DNA of 5,817 nucleotides, from positions 14,877 to 20,693 of the forward strand of contig DBTH01000183.1 in assembly GCA_002306945.1 (NCBI GenBank), read 5' to 3'. The position numbers and the translations under genes were made by a program. The notes under the pieces are model-generated. The model saw only the letters and a program-made list of their open reading frames with translations, searched no databases and was not told where the DNA came from. The stretch is from Methylacidiphilaceae bacterium UBA1321 (lineage in GTDB: Bacteria > Verrucomicrobiota > Verrucomicrobiia > Methylacidiphilales > UBA1321). Numbering within the stretch: position 1 is the stretch's first letter; every line of letters begins with the position of its first letter. Positions 1-5,817 of this stretch are shown piece after piece.

Positions 1-87
1 CCCGACGAGCCGGTGCCCCAGTTTTTCGACGTTGCCGGTGTAGATGGGGGAGTGGAAATGGCCGGTGCCAAGGGTAACAATTTTCAT
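1..87 (-). CDS. Gfo/Idh/MocA-like oxidoreductase, N-terminal fragment (partial)
   Basis: The first 29 codons of a minus-strand gene are present and the rest lies beyond the left edge. The translation begins MKIVTLGTGHFHSPIYTG and continues through a helix-like stretch to GHRLVG. This is the opening beta-alpha-beta of a Rossmann fold: a hydrophobic strand, a glycine-rich turn (G7-T-G-H-F-H) and the start of a second strand. The GTGHFH turn followed by a Pro and an aromatic residue resembles Gfo/Idh/MocA-type NAD(P)-dependent sugar dehydrogenases. The ATG (85-87) lies 7 bp after the esterase stop codon and reads the same way, so it is probably the third gene of one operon, possibly translated by coupling because no clear Shine-Dalgarno sequence precedes it. 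It differs from the oxidoreductase at 2200-3201, so it is not a simple duplicate. The family call rests on few residues; another Rossmann protein is possible. Confidence 0.6.
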   Translation of the reverse strand, partial: MKIVTLGTGHFHSPIYTGNVEKLGHRLVG

Positions 88-94
88 AGATCGG

Positions 95-2194
95 TTAGAA
101 TATATTGTGAAATGTGAGGGGTGGAAAATCGTCGGTGCGGAATGGAACGGCGGGCAACCCGGCCTTGTTGTAGAGATTGCAGGTGGGGTTGTCAGCCCAG
201 GCGTAACGGACGGCAAGCGGAGCCGGAACTTCGGGAGACGAAACGACAACGGTATCGTTTTCGATTCTGGCGTTGGCCCACTTCCATTGACGATCTTTGC
301 CACAGATGGCGAACCCTTCCAACTCGCTTTTCGGAGTGTTTCGTTTAAGCGGTACGACGGTTTCCGGAGCGAGGGTTCGTGGCGTATAGCTAGCGGGCAG
401 GGGCTTCGCCACAAGACCGCCATCCGTCTGCGTGAAGCGTATGCGGACTTGATTCTTTTCGATGGCAAACGATTGGTAGATCGGCCCGGAGAAGGGGATT
501 TTTACTCCATAAGTGTTGGCCAGCGCCACGGATGCCAATCGTTCGGCCGCATCCCGTTTATTGCGGGGATGAACGTCGCCCTCTTCACCGATGTCGATGA
601 GGATGGCTTGACCGGTGTGTTTGAGACTGAGCGCGGAGGTTTGAGCTTCACGCAATTCTGCCCAGGTGCTTTCTTGCGGTGCGTCTTTTTTCGGACGATA
701 GTTTGCCAGTTGGCAAAAATAGAACGGGAAATCTCCCTGGCTCCAGCGGGTTCTCCAGTCGTTGATCATTAGCGGAAAGGCGGTGCGGTACTGCCACGCG
801 CGGTCGCCATTGGCTTCGCCCTGATACCAGACGACGCCGCGTATGGCATAGGGAATGAGAGGTTGGATCATTCCGTTATAGAGATGACTTGGCAGAAATT
901 GATGGCCGGGAATATTCCGGGGTTGGACGGGACAGGCGGTTCTGCCGATTTCGGATAAGGCCGGGAAGGTGAATTCCGTGCGGGCCATCCATTCGCCGGA
1001 AAGTGAAAACTGGCCGGCGCGGAACGACCGGGTTGTTCCCTCAATGGCCGCTCCGGTATCGGGGGTGAAAACGCGCATGGCGAGAACGTTGACGCCCGTC
1101 TTGACTCGTTCGGCGTCTACTTTGTATTTGCGTGTTTGCTTGTAAGGCATGGCGGTGGTGGTCTCGCCGATTTTTTCCCCGTTCCAGTAGACGACTTCAA
1201 AGCCGCGAATGGAACCGAGGATGAGATCCACATTCTGGCCTGACTTTTCGGATGGAATCAAGACCTTGAACTGAAGCCAGACGGCGCCGGTATCGGGAAG
1301 CCCCTGCAGGGCGAAATTTCCGGGAAGCGTGACTTTTTTCCACTCCTGCGATTCTTCCGCCGGTTTCAGATATTCCCGAATGTTCGCTGGAGGATTGTCC
1401 TGCCGATGGTATTTCGATTCCCAGGCGGTGTATTGTTTTTGAAAAGCGCGCACTTTTTCCGGAAGGGAGATTTCTTCTTCAAACGACCAGTCGGTGGTGT
1501 CCTTCAGGCTGGCATTGGTGTTGAGCGCTTCGCGGCTTGTCCAGGCTTCGCAGGGAGAACCGCCCCAAGTGGCGTTGATGAGGCCGACGGGTTGCTGAAG
1601 GGTTTGCTGGAGTTTTCGGCCGAAAAGATAACCGACGGCGGTGAAATGGCCCGCGGTCTCGGGCGAAGCAAGAACCCACTGTCCTTCGACGTCGTCCTTG
1701 GGCGCAAGCGAACTGACTCCTTTGACCTTGAAATGACGGAGAAGGGGATTGGCCGACGAGGCGATGTCTTCCTTGCCATGATCGGTTTTATCGAGCGTGA
1801 ATTCCATGTTCGATTGTCCGGAGCAAAGCCAGACTTCCCCGACGAGGACATCCTTGACGACGATCTTGTTTTTTCCTTCGACGACGAGTTCGTGCGGTCC
1901 TTGCGCCTTGTCGTGGAGATCGAGATTGACGCGCCATTTCCCACTGGCCGGAGTTCGGGTCTGTTCTTTCGAATCCCCGAGGTGGACCGTGACTTTTTCA
2001 CCCGGATCGGCTTTCCCCCAGATGGGAACCTTCGAGGTTTTTTGCAGAACAGCGTGGTCGGACAGAATGGTGGGCAGCGAGACATTGGCCAGAACTGCGG
2101 CAGGCACTGACGAGAGCAGGAGTATGCCGAAGGCCAGTTGGACGAACGTGCCATTCGGTAAAAACCGGGGGACGGGAACGGCGTTTCGTTTCAT
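95..2194 (-). CDS. Exported sialate O-acetylesterase-like SGNH esterase
   Basis: This 699-residue protein matches the sialate O-acetylesterase (SIAE-like) family of SGNH hydrolases, which remove O-acetyl esters from sialic acids or other acetylated sugars. A basic N-terminus, a hydrophobic stretch (about 19-35) and an AxA-type site near A34-A36 indicate a signal peptide, so it probably acts in the periplasm or outside the cell. The catalytic pieces are present: GQSNM at 126-130 with nucleophile S128, ATWGG at 208-212, WYQGEAN at 456-462, and DVHPRNK at 540-546 giving the D540/H542 pair. Residues about 282-410 look like the beta-sandwich insert found in many members (WLQFKV, YWNGEKIGE), possibly for sugar binding. 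The C-terminal segment RYAWADNP...LYNKAGLPAVPFRTD is typical of the family. The start follows the upstream oxidoreductase stop by 5 bp, with GGAAAG about 8 nt ahead as a weak ribosome site. The gene looks intact. The substrate is not certain: no sialic acid catabolic genes are visible, so acetylated plant or algal polysaccharide is equally plausible. Confidence 0.9.
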   Translation of the reverse strand: MKRNAVPVPRFLPNGTFVQLAFGILLLSSVPAAVLANVSLPTILSDHAVLQKTSKVPIWGKADPGEKVTVHLGDSKEQTRTPASGKWRVNLDLHDKAQGPHELVVEGKNKIVVKDVLVGEVWLCSGQSNMEFTLDKTDHGKEDIASSANPLLRHFKVKGVSSLAPKDDVEGQWVLASPETAGHFTAVGYLFGRKLQQTLQQPVGLINATWGGSPCEAWTSREALNTNASLKDTTDWSFEEEISLPEKVRAFQKQYTAWESKYHRQDNPPANIREYLKPAEESQEWKKVTLPGNFALQGLPDTGAVWLQFKVLIPSEKSGQNVDLILGSIRGFEVVYWNGEKIGETTTAMPYKQTRKYKVDAERVKTGVNVLAMRVFTPDTGAAIEGTTRSFRAGQFSLSGEWMARTEFTFPALSEIGRTACPVQPRNIPGHQFLPSHLYNGMIQPLIPYAIRGVVWYQGEANGDRAWQYRTAFPLMINDWRTRWSQGDFPFYFCQLANYRPKKDAPQESTWAELREAQTSALSLKHTGQAILIDIGEEGDVHPRNKRDAAERLASVALANTYGVKIPFSGPIYQSFAIEKNQVRIRFTQTDGGLVAKPLPASYTPRTLAPETVVPLKRNTPKSELEGFAICGKDRQWKWANARIENDTVVVSSPEVPAPLAVRYAWADNPTCNLYNKAGLPAVPFRTDDFPPLTFHNIF

Positions 2195-2199
2195 CGCGG

Positions 2200-3201
2200 T
2201 TACTTTCCGAGTACTGAATCGAGGGAAATCGAGCGTTTTTCGCGTGAAGAGAGCAGCGCCGCCTCGATCATGCCCACCAGCAAAAGTCCCGCTTCACCGG
2301 GAAACACGACCGGCTTGATCCCGTGGATCGCGTCGCAGAATTGGCGGATGAGGATCGTCGCGCTCGATTCGCTGGTGAGGAGTTCGACCGGAGTCGTCAC
2401 GCGCTTGACCATCCGAAAGGCTTCCTTGTCGGTGAGGATCAGATTGCCCAGGGTGCCGTGAAGAACGATGCAATCGCGGTGGGAGGAGGCGTAACTGACG
2501 GTGACGTTGGCGCTGCCTTTGTCGTAATCAATGAGGAGCGAGGCGGTGTCCTCAATGCCGAATTGACTCTTGATGCAGCGCACCGAGGCGGAAATCTCCC
2601 GGGGCTGGCCGAGAACGGCATTGGCGCAGTCGAGCATGTGGATGCCGATGAGATTGAGACAACCGCCGGGGACATTCTTCGGGTCGGAACGCCACGTTCC
2701 GGCGTTTCCGGCTGACAACCCGCCGTCCGATCCCATGTGAGCGGTGACGAGCGTGATGTCGCCGATGTCACCGCGCCGGGCGAGTTCGAGACCGGACGCG
2801 ACGGAGGGCCGGTAGCGGTATTCATGGTTGACCTGAAGAACGCGCCCCGTCTTGCGGGCGAGCTCGATGGCTTCGCGGCATTCGGCGGTCGTATTGCAGA
2901 GGGGTTTGGTGACGGCCATGTGGAGGCCGGCGGCAACGGCTTCGCGGATGTTGGGTAGATGAAAGGGATTGGGTGTGCCGATGAATACGGCATCGACCTG
3001 ATGATGTTCGAGAAGCTGTGCGAGACTGGCGTAAGTGGGGACTTTGGCCTTTTCGGAAAACGAATCCCTCGCCTTGTCGGAAGGGTCCACTCCGCCGACG
3101 AGTTGAGCGTCGGGGACGGTTCTGATGCCGGGGAGATAATGCCAATCGTTGATGCCCTTCAGACCGATGAAAGCGATGCGCATGGGAGAGAGAGAACTCA
3201 T
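2200..3201 (-). CDS. Gfo/Idh/MocA family oxidoreductase with atypical active-site motifs
   Basis: This is a 333-residue cytoplasmic protein with no signal peptide. The N-terminal Rossmann domain (about 7-125) opens with RIAFIGLKG and includes GTPNPFH at 75-81. The C-terminal alpha/beta domain contains GGCLNLIGIHMLD at 179-191, the family's GG...GxHxxD block with H188. The family oxidises or epimerises sugars and inositols with NAD(P). Length is normal (330-400 usual). Three positions are unusual: the glycine loop reads GLKG rather than GxGxxG, the EKP motif reads TKP (98-100, lysine K99 kept), and the Asp normally four residues before the active-site His is L184. The chemistry may therefore differ from a classical dehydrogenase. 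The start is uncertain: ATG at 3201 gives MSSLSPM, while ATG at 3183 (M7) begins exactly at the Rossmann strand. Neither has a Shine-Dalgarno sequence. It is the first gene of the minus-strand operon and lies 5 bp before the esterase, suggesting a shared substrate pathway. Family certain, reaction unknown. Confidence 0.88.
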   Translation of the reverse strand: MSSLSPMRIAFIGLKGINDWHYLPGIRTVPDAQLVGGVDPSDKARDSFSEKAKVPTYASLAQLLEHHQVDAVFIGTPNPFHLPNIREAVAAGLHMAVTKPLCNTTAECREAIELARKTGRVLQVNHEYRYRPSVASGLELARRGDIGDITLVTAHMGSDGGLSAGNAGTWRSDPKNVPGGCLNLIGIHMLDCANAVLGQPREISASVRCIKSQFGIEDTASLLIDYDKGSANVTVSYASSHRDCIVLHGTLGNLILTDKEAFRMVKRVTTPVELLTSESSATILIRQFCDAIHGIKPVVFPGEAGLLLVGMIEAALLSSREKRSISLDSVLGK

Positions 3202-3212
3202 AATGTAGAAGT

Positions 3213-3218
3213 ATAATA
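3213..3218 (-). promoter_or_regulatory. Possible -10 box for the minus-strand operon
   Basis: Read on the minus strand this is TATTAT, a 5 of 6 match to the sigma-70 -10 consensus. No good -35 box lies at 16-18 bp; TTATAT (3237-3242) at 18 bp is the nearest candidate. Operator 1 would sit in the spacer, as operator 2 does in the symporter promoter. Transcription would start near 3206, only a few bases before the ATG at 3201 but about 23 bases before the ATG at 3183. An alternative -10 is TATATT at 3236-3241. The region is AT-rich, so chance matches are likely. Confidence 0.25.
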
Positions 3219-3222
3219 TTTA

Positions 3223-3234
3223 TGTATCGATACG
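3223..3234. promoter_or_regulatory. Putative operator 1 (TGTATCGATACG)
   Basis: The core GTATCGATAC is a perfect 10 bp palindrome with a central CpG; the outer pair is one mismatch from a perfect 12 bp palindrome. An even-length palindrome centred on CG is typical of LacI-family operators. It lies just upstream of the minus-strand oxidoreductase gene, where bound protein would overlap its promoter or transcription start. It matches operator 2 at 10 of 12 positions. Binding by the LacI-type protein encoded at 5410-5817 is inference. Confidence 0.5.
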
Positions 3235-3294
3235 CAATATAATTCTTCGCATTAGAGCAAATTAAGAAGATTTCCCATCCTGTAAAAAAGAACA

Positions 3295-3322
3295 TTGACA
3301 AATGTATAGATACAATTAAAAT
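3295..3322 (+). promoter_or_regulatory. Sigma-70-type promoter for the symporter gene
   Basis: A perfect -35 box TTGACA (3295-3300) is followed after 16 bp by TAAAAT (3317-3322), a 5 of 6 match to TATAAT. Transcription would start around 3329-3330, leaving a leader of about 70 nt before the ATG at 3401. The spacer is almost exactly filled by operator 2, so a bound repressor would block RNA polymerase directly. Confidence 0.6.
3303..3314. promoter_or_regulatory. Putative operator 2 (TGTATAGATACA)
   Basis: TGTAT and ATACA form a perfect 5 bp inverted repeat around a central AG. It differs from operator 1 at only two positions: the central base and the last base. It lies between the -35 and -10 boxes of the symporter promoter, the expected position for a repressor site. 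The shared sequence and placement at both ends of a divergent region support a common regulator. The protein that binds is not shown by the sequence. Confidence 0.55.
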
Positions 3323-3387
3323 TTGTTGCGATAAGTGTAGCGGAAGCGCCACCAACTTCGGCTCAGCGGTTTCATTAAAGACTTTCC

Positions 3388-3391
3388 AAGG
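3388..3391 (+). promoter_or_regulatory. Ribosome binding site of the symporter gene
   Basis: AAGG lies 9 nt before the ATG at 3401. It is short but is the only purine-rich SD-like run nearby, and it supports this start over internal ATGs such as M27 or M34, which would cut off the first membrane helix. Confidence 0.45.
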
Positions 3392-3400
3392 TATATCTCC

Positions 3401-5389
3401 ATGCAACTCATCGATTGGATCATTCTTTTCGTCCCGATATTGGCCCTTGTCGCCGTGGCGGTGTTTACGCATCACTACATGAAAAGCGTGGCCGATTTCA
3501 TGTCGGGCGGGCGACTCGCCGGGCGTTATCTGCTGGCGGTGGCATCGGGAGAATTGGGTGCGGGAGCGGTGGTGTTTGTCTCGACCTTCGAGGTGATCTA
3601 TCAATCGGGGTTTGCTCTGGGCTGGTGGGGGAAGCTGGTGACGCCGATCAGCATTGCCATTGCGATTAGCGGATTTGTGATCTATCGCTACCGCCAGACG
3701 CGCGTGATGACGCTGGCGCAATTTTTCGAAGTGCGCTACAGCCGTTCGTTCCGGCTTTTTGCGGGCGGGTTGGCTTTTGTGGCGGGGATTTTGAATTTCG
3801 GCATCATCCCGTCAGTGGGGGCGCGGTTCCTGGTTTATGTGCTCGGATTGCCAGCGGAACTGCATTTGGGCGCGATGACGTTGCCGACCTATATTCCCCT
3901 GATGGGGCTGTTCCTGACGATCACGGTGATCCTGACGATTTCCGGTGGTTTTCTCACCGTCATGCTGACCGATTGTCTGGAGGGGATTTTTTCGCAATTG
4001 AGCTACATCATCATCATTCTGGTGCTGTACGCCTCGTTTTCCTGGCCGCAGTTGTCGCACACGCTGGTCACCCGTCCGGCGGGGCAATCGTATGTCAATC
4101 CGTTCGATGTTGGCGACTTGAATGACTTCAACATCAGCTACGTGGTCATGACGTTTTTCACCGGGATCTACGCCACCATGGCGTGGCAGAATTCGGGCGC
4201 GTACAATACGGCGGCGCTCAATGCGCACGAATCGCGGATGGCGCGGTTGCTGGGGCGGTGGCGTGAATATGGCAAGGGGTGTTTGATCACGCTGCTGGCG
4301 ATCTGCGGGATCACGTTTTTGCAGAACGCCGATTTTTCAGTTCAGTCCGAACATGCGCGTTATCTGATCAGCCAGATCAGCGAGCCGCAGATTCAATCGC
4401 AGATGCGCATTCCGATAGCGATTTCGGAGATGTTGCCGACCGGCGTCAAAGGGCTGCTCTGCGCGGTGTTGCTGATGGGAATTTGCGGTGGGGATTCGAC
4501 CCATTTGCATTCGTGGAGCAGTATTTTGATCCAGGATGTTTTTCTGCCGTTGCGCAAGAAGCAACTGACGCCGCAGCAGCATATCAGGTGGTTGCGGATC
4601 GCGGTGATCGGGGTGGCGCTTTTCGCGTTCCTGTTCGGGTCGTTGTTCCGGCAGACCGAATATGTGGCGATGTGGTTTCAGGTGACGACGGGGATATTTG
4701 TCGGTGGCGCGGGATCGGCCATCATTGGCGGACTTTACTGGAAGAAAGGGACGGCACAGGGTGCGTGGGCATCGATGGTAATCGGTTCGCTGCTCTCCTT
4801 CGGAGGCATCATGGCCCGGCAATGGTACGGGAAGGAATTCCCGATGAACGGGACGCAGATTTACTTTACGGCGAGCCTGATCGCGGTGGCCATCTATATC
4901 ATTGTCTCCCTGCTGACCTGCCGGGAGAATTTCAACATGGACCGGATGTTGCACCGTGGGCCTTACGCGATTGCCGGCGAGGAGGAGAAAAAACCGCAGC
5001 GTAAATTCTCCCTGGGCAAACTCGTTGGATTTGATGAGAACTTCAGCCTGGGCGACAAGTGGATCGCGGGTTGGCTGATGGGATGGGGGGTGCTGATGGT
5101 GGTGGTGATCGTATCCGGGACGATCTGGAACATGATTTCACCGTGGTCGACGACGGTTTGGGCCGGTTATTGGCATGTGGTGGCGATCATTATCCCGCTG
5201 GTCTACGCGATCATTACCGGTATTTGGTTTACCTGGGGCGGTGTTCGCGATATCCGCGATTTGTTTGCGCGAATGAAGAATGCCAACATCAATCACCGGG
5301 ATGACGGAACGGTGGTCAATCACCAGAACCTCGCCGATGTGGTCGATCCGAAAGCGACTGCAGCGGCGTCCAACGGCAGCAAAGCTTGA
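3401..5389 (+). CDS. Sodium:solute symporter (SSS family), probable sugar transporter
   Basis: This is a 662-residue inner-membrane protein with many hydrophobic helices, roughly at 5-23, 42-65, 78-96, 117-135, 165-185, 196-215, 245-262, 292-308, 346-362, 398-415, 424-446, 452-470, 487-506, 556-575 and 588-609. SSS hallmarks include ADFMSGGRLAGRYLLAVA (31-48) after helix 1, LAQFFEVRYS (105-114) and the helix-8 segment DSTHLHSWSSILIQDVFLPL (365-384). The family imports sugars, amino acids or organic acids with Na+. It is longer than a typical bacterial member of about 500 residues: after a hydrophilic loop (about 507-550) there are two further helices and a soluble tail with no membrane segment (about 611-662). 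Anchoring helix 8 on SS...D (373-379), the Ser/Thr pair that binds sodium in PutP would fall on G363-G364, which is odd. The divergent position opposite an esterase/oxidoreductase operon, with matching operator-like sites, suggests it imports the sugar that those enzymes process. Substrate not determinable; a sugar, sugar acid or amino sugar is likely. Confidence 0.9.
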   Translation: MQLIDWIILFVPILALVAVAVFTHHYMKSVADFMSGGRLAGRYLLAVASGELGAGAVVFVSTFEVIYQSGFALGWWGKLVTPISIAIAISGFVIYRYRQTRVMTLAQFFEVRYSRSFRLFAGGLAFVAGILNFGIIPSVGARFLVYVLGLPAELHLGAMTLPTYIPLMGLFLTITVILTISGGFLTVMLTDCLEGIFSQLSYIIIILVLYASFSWPQLSHTLVTRPAGQSYVNPFDVGDLNDFNISYVVMTFFTGIYATMAWQNSGAYNTAALNAHESRMARLLGRWREYGKGCLITLLAICGITFLQNADFSVQSEHARYLISQISEPQIQSQMRIPIAISEMLPTGVKGLLCAVLLMGICGGDSTHLHSWSSILIQDVFLPLRKKQLTPQQHIRWLRIAVIGVALFAFLFGSLFRQTEYVAMWFQVTTGIFVGGAGSAIIGGLYWKKGTAQGAWASMVIGSLLSFGGIMARQWYGKEFPMNGTQIYFTASLIAVAIYIIVSLLTCRENFNMDRMLHRGPYAIAGEEEKKPQRKFSLGKLVGFDENFSLGDKWIAGWLMGWGVLMVVVIVSGTIWNMISPWSTTVWAGYWHVVAIIIPLVYAIITGIWFTWGGVRDIRDLFARMKNANINHRDDGTVVNHQNLADVVDPKATAAASNGSKA

Positions 5390-5409
5390 AAAGGCTCCGT
5401 GTAGCCAGG

Positions 5410-5817
5410 TTATTCGGGCGGGATGGAACTGCTGTTGCGCTCGACCAGTTGCACGGGCAGGACGACCTGTTCGGCGGGGCTGGTTTTGCCGGAGGAGATC
5501 TGCCGGAGCACGATTTCGGCGGCGCGGCGTCCAATTTCCTCCAGGGGCTGAATGATTGAGGTGAGAGAAGGTTCGCACAGGCGGCTGATTTCGAGGTCGT
5601 CGAAACCGACCAGGGAGAGATCGTTGGGAACCGAGACGCCCTGACGCTGGCATTCGAAGAGGAGGTTGAGGGCGATGCGGTCGTTGGCGGCGAACACTCC
5701 CGTGATTTTGGGCGTCAGGTTGCTCAATTTGCGTACGGCGGCGCGCACGACGGTCGGGTTGTGGCCGGAACCGGGGAAAACGAGTCGCTCGACGTGGCAA
5801 TTGCGCGCCTGAAGAAA
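5410..5817 (-). CDS. LacI-family transcriptional regulator, C-terminal effector-binding part (partial)
   Basis: The last 135 residues of a minus-strand gene are present; the reading frame stays open to the right edge, so the N-terminal part, including any helix-turn-helix, is outside. What is seen is the second half of a periplasmic-binding-protein-like sensor domain. FAANDRIA (42-49 of the fragment) carries the Asn-Asp pair found near the sugar site in LacI/PurR proteins, VPNDLSLVGFDDLEISRL (63-80) is the classic LacI-family strand and loop, and LTSIIQPLEEIGRRAAEIVL (85-104) is the usual following helix. The ending LPVQLVERNSS is also typical. The family normally represses sugar genes until a sugar effector binds. 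GntR-type proteins can carry the same sensor domain, so the DNA-binding type is inferred. Its stop is 20 bp from the symporter stop, facing it. It is a reasonable candidate for binding the two palindromes at 3223-3234 and 3303-3314. Confidence 0.85.
   Translation of the reverse strand, partial: FLQARNCHVERLVFPGSGHNPTVVRAAVRKLSNLTPKITGVFAANDRIALNLLFECQRQGVSVPNDLSLVGFDDLEISRLCEPSLTSIIQPLEEIGRRAAEIVLRQISSGKTSPAEQVVLPVQLVERNSSSIPPE

Larger units (their letters stand above)
3202..3400. promoter_or_regulatory. Divergent AT-rich intergenic control region
   Basis: This 199 bp stretch separates the start of the minus-strand operon from the start of the plus-strand symporter gene. It is clearly more AT-rich than the coding regions around it. 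It contains a good plus-strand promoter, two matching palindromic sites whose centres are 80 bp apart, and possible minus-strand -10 boxes. I see no ORF of note and no RNA gene in it. The leader between about 3330 and 3400 shows only weak short complementarities, not a convincing riboswitch or attenuator. Confidence 0.75.

Noticed and set aside
44..772. Plus-strand open frame of 242 codons opposite the esterase gene
   Set aside because: It lies antisense to the well-supported esterase, has no recognisable domain and is explained by the codon structure of the real gene.
3330..3400. Possible riboswitch or structured leader ahead of the symporter
   Set aside because: Only short GAAG/CTTC-type complementarity is visible, with no known riboswitch core and no terminator hairpin with a T-run.
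2822..3721. Minus-strand open frame of 299 codons spanning the intergenic region
   Set aside because: It overlaps the oxidoreductase and symporter genes in other frames, crosses the AT-rich control region, and its translation is a low-complexity Arg/His/Ser-rich product with no domain.
5390..5409. Short inverted repeat GGCT...AGCC between the convergent symporter and LacI genes as a terminator
   Set aside because: The stem is only 4 bp with a 6-base loop and there is no T-run on either strand, so it does not support an intrinsic terminator.
5138..5800. Minus-strand open frame overlapping the LacI fragment and the symporter end
   Set aside because: Its product is Arg/Pro-rich and matches no family, while another frame over 5410-5817 gives a clear LacI-type sequence.
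1..5817. CRISPR array, tRNA, rRNA, insertion sequence or attachment site
   Set aside because: No repeated spacers, no tRNA-like cloverleaf or rRNA segments, no transposase and no terminal repeats were seen.

Overview
The window looks like a carbohydrate-utilisation locus from a Gram-negative bacterium. The combination of an exported sialate O-acetylesterase-like SGNH esterase, Gfo/Idh/MocA oxidoreductases, a long sodium:solute symporter and a LacI-type regulator is common in the Planctomycetes-Verrucomicrobia-Lentisphaerae group, and an Opitutaceae-like verrucomicrobium is my best guess. That placement is an inference from gene content and moderately GC-rich coding sequence. No marker gene in the window proves it.

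Layout. Positions 1-3201 hold three tightly spaced minus-strand genes. In transcription order they are a Gfo/Idh/MocA oxidoreductase (2200-3201), a secreted esterase (95-2194, after a 5 bp gap), and the first 29 codons of a second, different Gfo/Idh/MocA-like protein (1-87, after a 7 bp gap, running off the left edge). Positions 3202-3400 are an AT-rich divergent control region. Positions 3401-5389 on the plus strand encode a 662-residue SSS-family symporter. After a 20 bp convergent gap, 5410-5817 carries the C-terminal 135 residues of a LacI-family regulator on the minus strand, whose DNA-binding domain lies beyond the right edge.

How the parts may work together (inference). The esterase would remove acetyl groups from a sugar or glycan outside the cytoplasm, the symporter would import the product, and the oxidoreductases would oxidise or rearrange it in the cytoplasm. 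The control region holds two near-identical 12 bp palindromic sites, TGTATCGATACG and TGTATAGATACA. The second fills the spacer of a good sigma-70-type promoter for the symporter. The first sits just ahead of the minus-strand operon. This suggests one regulator, possibly the neighbouring LacI-type protein, controls both transcription units. The actual sugar cannot be read from the sequence.

The two most unusual observations within genes are the replacement of usual active-site positions in the oxidoreductase, and a Gly-Gly pair where a Ser/Thr sodium-site pair is expected in the symporter.
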